From NCBI GenBank assembly GCA_944322585.1, contig CALUPB010000023.1:1-41233 (forward strand): a stretch of DNA of 41,233 nucleotides, in the 5' to 3' direction. Under the pieces are notes generated by a model. The model ran no database searches, was not told the origin of the DNA, and worked only from the letters and a program-made list of their open reading frames with translations. Made by a program: the position numbers and the translations under genes. Positions 17,394-23,850 of this stretch are shown here, one piece after another. Positions within the stretch are counted from its first letter, which is position 1, and each line of letters opens with the position of its first letter. This stretch comes from an uncultured Bacteroidales bacterium (GTDB taxonomy: Bacteria > Bacteroidota > Bacteroidia > Bacteroidales > UBA932).

Positions 17394-18857
17394 TCAAAGC
17401 CGTTCTTCAGCCATGATGCTTTCTATTTCATCGGACTTTATCGGGAGCCGTTCCGGCCCTAACCGACGGGCTCCGTCTTCAGTGATGAGTACATCGTCCT
17501 CTAACCTTATGCCGCCGAAACCGTGATATTTTTCGAGAGCCGGAAAGTTCACGAAGCCTTTGTCTGTCCCTTCGATTTTCCATTTACGGATAAGTGCGGG
17601 AATGAAGTAGATCCCCGGTTCATCGGTTATGACATGTCCAGGACAGAGTCTGCGGGCCATCCTGAGGCTTCCGAGTCCGAGCTGGGAGGAGCGTTTCTGG
17701 TCTTCGTCATATCCTACAAGGTCTTCTCCGAGGTCTTCCATGTCGTGCACGTCGATGCCCATATTGTGCCCGAGGCCGTGCGGCATGAAGAGTCCGGCCG
17801 TTCCTTCTGCGACCATTTCGTCTATATCCCCTCTTACGATACCGAGACCCGACAGTCCTTCAAGCATGTGCCTTGCGACGGCAAGATGTATCTGCCGGTA
17901 GGTGATTCCCGGCTTGGACAGACTGAATGCGAGTTCGTTGCAGGATTCGACTATGTCATAGATTTCCCTTTGCTGTGTCGTGAATTTCCCGCTGCACGGG
18001 TAAGTCCGTGTGAAGTCCGATGCATAATGGGTATTGCTTTCGGCTCCGGCATCGATAAGCAGCAGTCTGCCTGGTGTGATTGTCTGGTGATGGGAGTGGT
18101 TATGGAGTGTCTCTCCGTTCTGGGAAAGTATGGTCGTGAATGATACGCCCCAGCCTTTGGATATCGTGATGCCTTCCATCCTGCCGACTATATCCTGTTC
18201 CCGGGCCCCGGGACGGCATCCTCTCCTGGCCTCGGTGTGCATCAGCCAGCCTATTCCGCATGCCTTGTCTATCTCTTCTATTTCGCACGGTTCCTTGATG
18301 AGCCTCATGGAGATGACTGCCCTTACCAGTTCTTCCGATGCAGTGACCGCTTTGCCGCAGCATCCTGTCCCGCCCTGGACAGGAGCGGTCTTCCTTACCG
18401 CTTCTGCAGGTACGCCGAGAAGGGATGAAAGCAACAGGGTATTGTAATATCTTGACGGAGGCAGGAAATGGACGGTCCTTCCCTGTGACTTTGCTGCCGC
18501 CACTGCTTTGCCGAATTCTGAAGCAGGAGCGGACCGTGCGACACCGACTCTTTCGGCCTTGCTCTGTACGCTTGGCTGGGGTCCCATCCAGATGATGTCG
18601 GCTATGTCCACATCATCGGCATAGACGGTCTCCTGTCCGCTGTCCAGATCGAGGATGGCTGCATATCCCGGTTCGTCTATTCCCCAGAAATAGAGAAACG
18701 AACTTTCCTGCCGGAACCTGTAGTCATTGCCTCTGTAGTTCTGCGGCGCTTCGGCATTGCCCGGGAATATGGCTATTCCCCGTCTGCCCTGCGGTGCGGA
18801 AGACATTTTCCCTATCAGGGTCTTCCTCCGTCTTACATATACATCAGTATCGAACAT
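17394..18857 (-). CDS. Xaa-Pro aminopeptidase (aminopeptidase P, M24B)
   Basis: Cytoplasmic metallopeptidase that removes an N-terminal residue before proline. The N-terminal creatinase-like domain (with RQESSFLYFWGIDEPGYAAI) precedes the pita-bread domain. Counting from the ATG at 18857, the five metal ligands are Asp269 (LLIDAGAES), Asp281 (HYASDFTRTY), His364 (PHGLGHNMG), Glu413 (TDEPGIY) and Glu453 (GGIRLEDDV), all present. The length of 487 residues is near the usual 450-460, with a short extra loop before TASEELVRAVISMR. Start choice: MFDTDVYVRRRKTL at 18857 matches the family N terminus; an in-frame ATG at 18875 would add six residues. A weak -7 box (TATCTTCG, minus, about 18928-18921) lies upstream. 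Confidence 0.92.
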   Translation of the reverse strand: MFDTDVYVRRRKTLIGKMSSAPQGRRGIAIFPGNAEAPQNYRGNDYRFRQESSFLYFWGIDEPGYAAILDLDSGQETVYADDVDIADIIWMGPQPSVQSKAERVGVARSAPASEFGKAVAAAKSQGRTVHFLPPSRYYNTLLLSSLLGVPAEAVRKTAPVQGGTGCCGKAVTASEELVRAVISMRLIKEPCEIEEIDKACGIGWLMHTEARRGCRPGAREQDIVGRMEGITISKGWGVSFTTILSQNGETLHNHSHHQTITPGRLLLIDAGAESNTHYASDFTRTYPCSGKFTTQQREIYDIVESCNELAFSLSKPGITYRQIHLAVARHMLEGLSGLGIVRGDIDEMVAEGTAGLFMPHGLGHNMGIDVHDMEDLGEDLVGYDEDQKRSSQLGLGSLRMARRLCPGHVITDEPGIYFIPALIRKWKIEGTDKGFVNFPALEKYHGFGGIRLEDDVLITEDGARRLGPERLPIKSDEIESIMAEERL

Positions 18858-19071
18858 CCCTAAATGTTTTAACATGCGGTCTCCATCACCCGTACGACGC
18901 AACGTATCCGCATTGACTTACGAAGATAGCGATTTTTTGCCTCTGGACAATGGAGGACAGCGGCTTTTCCGCAGTTTTTGCTCTCTGCCGCATATGCAAA
19001 AGGAGGATGGTATCCGAAAATATCGGTACATGATGCAAGATTTTGGCATGTCCGTTGTTTAATATATGGCT

Positions 19072-19090
19072 GCTCCGGAAAGGCCGGAGC
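19072..19090 (+). promoter_or_regulatory. Leader hairpin before the envelope gene trio
   Basis: GCTCCGG (19072-19078) and CCGGAGC (19084-19090) form a 7-bp stem with a 5-nt loop 19 nt before the ATG at 19110. It could be a 5' stabiliser or attenuator. The gap 18876-19071 shows no clear promoter box. Confidence 0.4.
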
Positions 19091-19109
19091 ATGATAAAGA
19101 CTTTGTATT

Positions 19110-19709
19110 ATGAAACGTTTTATTTCTATTATTGCCATTATGCTGTCGGCAGGGCTGGCAGTGGTGGCGCAGAACAAAACGACCTTGCAGGAAAGAATTG
19201 ACCGATGGAAAAGCGATATGGAAGAGTTTCAGCAGAGAAGGGCACCGGAGAGGAAGGCACAGCGGATTCTCGACACCCTTTCGTGGAAACAGACCGGTGC
19301 TGCGGTCGACAAGAGGTCGTTCGTAATAGAGGCGGATGCCGTTACTTTCAAGAATGGAGTCAGACTCATGGTCAACTCCATGACCAATTTCATCGCTGTC
19401 GACGGTGACAGGGGAGTCGTTCAGATTTCTCCGAGCAATTTCGTCAACGGTCCGAACGGAGTCGGAGGGGTGACTGTCGACGGATCGATTTCCGGATATG
19501 AGGTCACGACCGACAGGAAAGGCAATGTCAGGATATCCATGAACGTGACAGGTGCTGTCATAAACGCCACTGTCGACATTACTCTGTATCCGGGAAGCGA
19601 TCAGGCTTACGTGGTCGTATCCCCGAATTTCAATTCAAGGACAATCAGGATTGAAGGGACCATCGTTCCTTATGCCCATTCAAGGGTGATTGAAGGGATG
19701 TCCATATGA
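19110..19709 (+). CDS. Exported DUF4251 protein
   Basis: A 199-residue secreted protein with a signal peptide (residues 1-21, ending VVAQ). The mature part matches DUF4251: FKNGVRLMVNSMTNFIAVDG, a Gly-rich GPNGVGGVTVDGSISGYEV and a closing beta segment SRTIRIEGTIVP. The fold is presumably beta-sheet and periplasmic or surface-located. The function is unknown. It is the first of three envelope-protein genes in one direction, with DUF4136 starting 15 nt after its stop. Confidence 0.85.
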   Translation: MKRFISIIAIMLSAGLAVVAQNKTTLQERIDRWKSDMEEFQQRRAPERKAQRILDTLSWKQTGAAVDKRSFVIEADAVTFKNGVRLMVNSMTNFIAVDGDRGVVQISPSNFVNGPNGVGGVTVDGSISGYEVTTDRKGNVRISMNVTGAVINATVDITLYPGSDQAYVVVSPNFNSRTIRIEGTIVPYAHSRVIEGMSI

Positions 19710-19724
19710 TAATAAATCAAAAAC

Positions 19725-20408
19725 ATGAGTATTATGAAAAAGTTATTGATATTGGCATTATGCTTCGGAGTGGCGGTTGCCTGCCATAAGGAACCGTCCG
19801 CTTCAGAATTCGACGGGGAATTCATGGTCTATACGGCACACAGCGACAATGTGCAGGATTTCTCCGTGTACAATACTTTCACAGTGGCGGACAGTCTTCT
19901 GTATATTGACGGGAACAGGGGCTACCGGTCGGCGGATTCCTGGGCTCTGAATATCAGGAAACAGTATATCAGTGCAATGGAGGATCTCGGATATGAGTAT
20001 GTAGACACCGGTATGATGGATGATGACCTTAAGACGGAAGTTCCGGGCGACCCTCAGGCCGATCTCGGCATACAGATATCCTATATAGTGTCTACCGATT
20101 ACTTTACGGCGCATATGCCGTATGACCCTTACTGGTGGTACGGTTATCCCGGCTACTGGTATCCTGGCTACTGGGGCAACTGGGGAGGATGGTATTATTC
20201 ATTCCCTGTCACCTACAGCTATTCTACACAGTCCCTGCTTACGGAGATGGTCGATCTGACTGTGGAGGAAGGGGATGACAGGGATCTGCCGGTAGTATGG
20301 AACAGTTATATCGACGGAAATATCGGAAATACCAGCAACGACAAGGCACGTTTCAGCAGGGCGATAGCCCAGTCGTTTGCCCAGTCCGGGTATCTTGGAA
20401 AGAATTGA
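19725..20408 (+). CDS. DUF4136 lipoprotein
   Basis: A 227-residue lipoprotein. The signal peptide KKLLILALCFGVAVAC ends in a lipobox-like VAVAC, with Cys20 (numbered from 19725) as the lipid site. The body matches DUF4136: DFSVYNTFTVADSL near the N terminus and the C-terminal ARFSRAIAQSFAQSGY. The centre (about residues 129-165) is strikingly rich in Tyr, Trp, Gly and Pro, a surface loop common in this family. A second ATG at 19734 (MKKLLIL) gives a more usual lipoprotein start. Function unknown; probably anchored in the outer membrane. Confidence 0.85.
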   Translation: MSIMKKLLILALCFGVAVACHKEPSASEFDGEFMVYTAHSDNVQDFSVYNTFTVADSLLYIDGNRGYRSADSWALNIRKQYISAMEDLGYEYVDTGMMDDDLKTEVPGDPQADLGIQISYIVSTDYFTAHMPYDPYWWYGYPGYWYPGYWGNWGGWYYSFPVTYSYSTQSLLTEMVDLTVEEGDDRDLPVVWNSYIDGNIGNTSNDKARFSRAIAQSFAQSGYLGKN

Positions 20409-20450
20409 GGAGCTGTCTATGATGACGACGGAAATTCGAACATCTTCTAA

Positions 20451-20456
20451 AGGAGG
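20451..20456 (+). promoter_or_regulatory. Strong Shine-Dalgarno site deciding the beta-barrel start
   Basis: AGGAGG, extended upstream as TAAAGGAGG, lies 7 nt before the ATG at 20464. Such perfect sites are rare in Bacteroidota, whose ribosomes mostly use A/T-rich leaders. It fixes the start at 20464 and not at the in-frame ATG at 20458. Confidence 0.7.
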
Positions 20457-20463
20457 AATGGTT

Positions 20464-21078
20464 ATGAGAACATTTGTCAGAAACATGATATTGGCGGCAG
20501 CGGTCATTGTAATGTCTGCCGCTGTTGCGGATGCACAGCCGGGAAGGAGATACTATGTGGATGCCGGCTGGCAGTTCAACGGGACTGTGGGTAACGGTTT
20601 CGTAACGCGCGGGAACGGCTGGGGAGCCTATCTCGAGGGCGGTTACTACGTGCTGCCGCGTATTGCGGTCGGGCTTTTCGGAAGTTTCAACACCAACAAT
20701 GACTATGTCCCGCGACAGACCTATATGTGGGAAAACGGCGAGGCCCTCACTACGGATTTCGTCAATTCCATATATCAGATTCCCTTCGGGGCTACACTTA
20801 GATACAGGTTCGGATGGAAGGAGTTCCAGCCGTATGTCCAGGCCAAGCTCGGTGCCAATTATGCGGAGGAATACGCCTACATGCCTGTAGCTGTCATGAA
20901 GGATGACCAGTGGGGATTCTATGCATCTCCGGAAATAGGGTTTACATGGCATCCGTTCCATAAGAGCAATTTCGGGTTCCAGCTGGCTGCCTATTACAGC
21001 TATGCCACCAACCGGAGTGCAGCTTTCGGCCTGAACGGCATCAATAATGTCGGCTTCAAGCTCGGAGTCTCCTTCTGA
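20464..21078 (+). CDS. Outer membrane beta-barrel protein
   Basis: A 204-residue outer membrane protein. The signal peptide spans residues 1-24 (ending AVADA), followed by alternating hydrophobic/polar beta-strands and a terminal aromatic (GFKLGVSF), the usual sorting signal for the BAM complex. It resembles the OmpW/OmpX-like small barrel families found across Bacteroidota. No ligand is suggested. The start is fixed by the signal peptide and by a strong Shine-Dalgarno site. It ends a unit with the DUF4251 and DUF4136 genes, and three hairpins follow. Confidence 0.82.
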   Translation: MRTFVRNMILAAAVIVMSAAVADAQPGRRYYVDAGWQFNGTVGNGFVTRGNGWGAYLEGGYYVLPRIAVGLFGSFNTNNDYVPRQTYMWENGEALTTDFVNSIYQIPFGATLRYRFGWKEFQPYVQAKLGANYAEEYAYMPVAVMKDDQWGFYASPEIGFTWHPFHKSNFGFQLAAYYSYATNRSAAFGLNGINNVGFKLGVSF

Positions 21079-21095
21079 CAGTCCTTTGCACTGAC

Positions 21096-21120
21096 ATTAC
21101 GAAAGGAAGCGTTTCGTAAT
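21096..21120 (+). repeat. Perfect inverted repeat downstream of the barrel gene
   Basis: ATTACGAAA (21096-21104) and TTTCGTAAT (21112-21120) form a 9-bp stem with a 7-nt loop. No T-run follows; it could be an mRNA 3' stabiliser or a protein-binding palindrome. Confidence 0.6.
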
Positions 21121-21143
21121 CCTCATCGGAGGGCAATATAGAG

Positions 21144-21186
21144 TGCCGGACAAGATGACTGGGTAAAACCAATCACTTGTCCGGCA
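21144..21186 (+). terminator. Long hairpin, probable terminator of the envelope unit
   Basis: TGCCGGACAAG (21144-21154) and CTTGTCCGGCA (21176-21186) form an 11-bp stem; the loop can fold further through TGA/TCA and GGT/ACC. TTAAAT follows. Confidence 0.6.
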
Positions 21187-21193
21187 TTAAATC

Positions 21194-21227
21194 AAATCCC
21201 TGCCAATTAGTCGATTAGCAGGGATTT
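21194..21227 (-). terminator. Terminator of tRNA-Leu
   Basis: AAATCCCTGC (21194-21203) and GCAGGGATTT (21218-21227) give a 10-bp stem directly behind the tRNA 3' end on the minus strand, followed there by GATTTAAT. It may act in both directions. Confidence 0.65.
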
Positions 21228-21231
21228 TACG

Positions 21232-21317
21232 TGCTCCGGACGGGAATCGAACCCGTACGGACATTTCTGTCCAAGGGATTTTAAGTCCCTCTTGTCTACC
21301 AGTTCCAACACCAGAGC
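21232..21317 (-). tRNA. tRNA-Leu(UAA)
   Basis: An 86-nt class II tRNA on the minus strand. The acceptor stem GCTCTGG pairs with CCGGAGC (one T-G pair) and the discriminator is A at 21232. The D-arm contains GGAACTGGTAGAC. The anticodon loop CTTAAAA gives anticodon TAA (21283-21281) between AGGGA and TCCCT. A long variable arm (GGACAGAAATGTCC) and a T-arm GGGTTCGATTCCC follow. The 3' CCA is not encoded and must be added by the CCA enzyme. It is read from its own promoter immediately upstream. Confidence 0.97.
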
Positions 21318-21324
21318 AGTGGCG

Positions 21325-21332
21325 CAAAGATA
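21325..21332 (-). promoter_or_regulatory. -7 box of tRNA-Leu
   Basis: TATCTTTG on the minus strand (21332 to 21325) ends 7 nt before the mature tRNA, so transcription starts at or near its 5' end. No clear -33. Confidence 0.65.
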
Positions 21333-21539
21333 GTAAATTTTGTTTAATCCGTAAAGAAATGCTAATTTAGCAAAATCCCGGCATACCGGTGCGGGATGTA
21401 TGGATGGACATACGGTGGCCGGATGTTCCGGACATAAGGGAGCGGCTCCGGAGAAATCGCCGATGTCAGATTGACAGATGGCCATTCGTGATAATGTTGA
21501 CTGACAATATAATTTTAAACGGCTTATTGATATAAGGTT

Positions 21540-21965
21540 ATGGAAGACAAACTGATGCAGAACCCTTACTATGTCAGGGCAATGGAGTATATAAGGGACA
21601 CGGATCTGAATGCCCTGGAAAACGGCACACATGTTATCGACGGGGACAATCTTTTCGTGAATATCGTGGACAGCGACATGAAGACGCCTCAGCAGGCGCG
21701 TCTCGAAGTACACGACAAGTACATAGACATACAGGTGCCTCTCTCGAAGTCAGAGACTTACGGCATCACGCCGAGAAGCGGATGCAAGGAGCCGGATGGA
21801 GAGATGAACGTGGAGAAGGACATCCTGTTCTTCAATGATCCGGTAGAAGTCACGATTACGGCAAAGCCCGGGGAAGCTGTCACCTTCGATACGGACACTG
21901 CACATGCTCCGCTTATAGGAGAAGGGAAGATACACAAGGCGATTTTCAAGGTCCGTGCACTTTGA
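21540..21965 (+). CDS. YhcH/YjgK/YiaL family protein
   Basis: A 141-residue cupin-like protein of the YhcH/EbgC group (DUF386), members of which occur in sialic acid, evolved beta-galactosidase and other sugar catabolic clusters, probably as sugar-anomer handling proteins. Characteristic stretches are RLEVHDKYIDIQVPLSKSET, the ILFFNDPVEVTITAKPGE strand pair and the C-terminal DTDTAHAPLIGEGKIHKAIFKV, with likely metal ligands His58, Asp62 and the late HAP histidine. It is not beside sugar genes here. A weak -7-like TAATTTTA at 21510-21517 lies upstream. Confidence 0.88.
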   Translation: MEDKLMQNPYYVRAMEYIRDTDLNALENGTHVIDGDNLFVNIVDSDMKTPQQARLEVHDKYIDIQVPLSKSETYGITPRSGCKEPDGEMNVEKDILFFNDPVEVTITAKPGEAVTFDTDTAHAPLIGEGKIHKAIFKVRAL

Positions 21966-21966
21966 G

Positions 21967-22024
21967 GCGGCTGAAAAGGAGGGCTTCAAGCGTAGCGCAG
22001 GGATGTTTGTGTCCTGTCAGCCGC
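21967..22024. terminator. Shared hairpin between convergent yhcH and comF genes
   Basis: GCGGCTGA (21967-21974) pairs with TCAGCCGC (22017-22024) around a 42-nt loop that holds a smaller CAGGGA/TCCTG pairing. It sits between two converging genes and may stop transcription both ways. Confidence 0.4.
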
Positions 22025-22047
22025 TCTGAAGCAGAGAAGACACAGGT

Positions 22048-22977
22048 TCAGTCTTCATCCACTGCCGCGAGAGTGGCGACGCTTATCCGGACAGAGGGCG
22101 GGAAGACCTTGCGCAAGGCGGAATGGCATGCGGCAGCCGTCGCTCCGGAAGTGAATACATCATCTACGATAAGGATATGCTTCGGGAAATCCGGGTTGGG
22201 TCCGGTATGTAGGGTGATGTCTGCCGTGCCGGATCCGTTATCTTGGGAATCGTAAAGGGCTTCCGATAAACCGGAGTTGTATCTTGGGAGGATTGCTGGG
22301 TGTCCCGGAAGGCATGGCGTGTCCGGTGCTGTAGCGGACTGGGGATATTGCCGTACGGCTTTCATAGTGAGACAGAATGCGTCATGGACGTTTTCACGTT
22401 TCTCTCCGATGTCAAGTGTAGTTTGGGAGGAAGTGTTCCGGCAGCGTTTCAGTATGTCCGGGCGGAATGCCGCTCCGAGCGCTGACGCGATTTCTTTCCC
22501 TATGATATCCGACTGGTTGTAGCCTCTGCTCCATTTCCTTGTCCAGTGAAGCGGTACAGGCACGACAGTGTCAACGTCCTGGAACAGGGGCGAACTCGCG
22601 AGATGCCGGCCCAGTATCCCGCTGAAATGTTTCCCGATGCGGATATTCCCCTGATATTTCAGCTTGTGGCAGATGTGTCTGTATCCGTTGTCCCTGTTGT
22701 AGAAGAACAGGTTCGCCACATATGAATACGGTTCGTAGCCGTGGATATCCTCCTGAAGGAAGGCGTTGAACCTGTCGGCTATGTCGTGGTATTTCGTGTT
22801 CCAGTTGTATGTCAGGGGGATGTCGGATATACAGAAAGTACACAGATGCCTTTCGTTGACCAGAAGTCTGCGTCCGCATACCGCACAAGTCCTCGGCAGC
22901 AGGATGTCTCCTACTGCCGAGGCTATATATGCCAGTCCACTGTGTTTTCTCCCTGTTGCGGCACTGTCTTTCTTCAC
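22048..22977 (-). CDS. comF: ComF family phosphoribosyltransferase-like protein with an internal insertion
   Basis: A 309-residue ComFC-type protein, cytoplasmic, linked in other bacteria to DNA uptake. An N-terminal zinc ribbon has Cys31, Cys34, Cys46 and Cys49 (CAVC and CTFC). The phosphoribosyltransferase domain contains VVPVPLHWTRKWSRGYNQS (138-156) and the PRPP loop ILIVDDVFTSGAT (268-280). Usual length is about 230-240. The excess lies at about residues 207-262, directly before the PRPP-loop strand, in a Pro/Ser/Gly/Asp-rich stretch absent from the family as I know it. The start codon is GTG (22977); no in-frame ATG is near. Confidence 0.85.
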   Translation of the reverse strand: MKKDSAATGRKHSGLAYIASAVGDILLPRTCAVCGRRLLVNERHLCTFCISDIPLTYNWNTKYHDIADRFNAFLQEDIHGYEPYSYVANLFFYNRDNGYRHICHKLKYQGNIRIGKHFSGILGRHLASSPLFQDVDTVVPVPLHWTRKWSRGYNQSDIIGKEIASALGAAFRPDILKRCRNTSSQTTLDIGEKRENVHDAFCLTMKAVRQYPQSATAPDTPCLPGHPAILPRYNSGLSEALYDSQDNGSGTADITLHTGPNPDFPKHILIVDDVFTSGATAAACHSALRKVFPPSVRISVATLAAVDED

Positions 22978-23069
22978 GTCATCTATCCTTTGGATGCAAC
23001 ATATGCCCCAATATGGGAATTATTTTTGATACCTCAAAATCAATTCCTGACAATGAGTTCTGTTCCGGA

Positions 23070-23708
23070 TTATCTGTCTCTCTCAAACGGAAGGCAGGCG
23101 GCAGGACCGGCACCGGGGATTCCGTAGCCGGCTTCGGGCGCGTCTACTACGAGAACCCAGTCATTCCCCCGTCCGGAAGTCGGAGGCGCGAATCCGGCAT
23201 GGCTTTTTCTTGGATGATTCCCGAGCGGTATTGCTCTTCCTGACCTGACATCGAACCACCAGACAGTTACTTCCGGTCCCCTACCGATGGCTGTAAGGTC
23301 GATTTCAACCGGCTTGCCGCTCTCTGTATATACGAATGCATATGTTCTGGCAGTGTCGCGTGTCGCGGTGATTCTGTCGAGATGGTCATATTCTTTGTGA
23401 ATAAAAGACTGGTCGGGTATCCGGGAGAAAAACGGGCGGCTCATTATGAGCTCCTTCCCGTATCCCATCTGATACGAGGCAATCCTTCCGAGCGATTCTC
23501 TCCACGGTGTAGTGGGAACGTCTTCTATCTTCCTGAATTTGGCAGGGTTGTAGCATTGCCATACGCCTGTACTGCCGAAAGTATGTCCGCAGGCGCCGGA
23601 GAAGACTTCATGGTAGAAGAAGCGCCGAGTATGGTAGTCCGTGGAGACCCCGTTCTCGATTTTGAAGTCTATGGCATGTTCATCGTAGAGAGGTTCCCCG
23701 TCAAGCAC
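23070..23708 (-). pseudogene. C-terminal remnant of a DUF4038/GH140-type glycosidase
   Basis: About 213 residues matching only the second half of DUF4038 family glycosidases (apiosidase family GH140 and relatives). They hold the end of the TIM barrel, from VLDGEPLYDEHAIDF through YHEVFSGACGHTFGSTGVWQ, then SRPFFSRIPDQSF and the terminal putative collagen-binding domain (TVWWFDVRSGRAIPLG, WVLVVDAPEAGY). Homology starts abruptly: KPVRP is still family-like, but a stop at 23756-23754 ends the frame. The signal peptide and first half of the barrel are missing, and the only start at 23708 is a GTG inside conserved sequence. I read it as a 5'-deleted gene, probably inactive. Confidence 0.65.
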
Positions 23709-23733
23709 GGGCCTGACCGGTTTTGTGTCATTT

Positions 23734-23741
23734 GCAAATAT
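23734..23741 (-). promoter_or_regulatory. -7-like box before the glycosidase remnant
   Basis: TATATTTG on the minus strand (23741 to 23734) is an exact -7 match just upstream of the truncated gene, but no -33 is present at the right distance. It may be chance or an old promoter now joined to a truncated gene. Confidence 0.35.
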
Positions 23742-23799
23742 AATATGCCGGATTCATTTCCTTTATCACAGATTTATCAAAAACTGTATCAAATTATGG

Positions 23800-23827
23800 A
23801 AACTGTTTGACAGTTTCTATATCTTTG
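23800..23827 (+). promoter_or_regulatory. ahcY promoter with overlapping palindrome
   Basis: The -7 box TATCTTTG lies at 23820-23827, giving a start near 23834 and a leader of about 17 nt. The spacer region holds a perfect palindrome, AAACTGT (23800-23806), TTG, ACAGTTT (23810-23816), placed where a repressor could block polymerase. Confidence 0.55.
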
Positions 23828-23850
23828 CAGCCGGATGAAAGAATTATGCT

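Noticed and set aside
23820-23850. S-adenosylhomocysteine riboswitch before ahcY
   Set aside because: The predicted leader is only about 17 nt, too short for any such structure.
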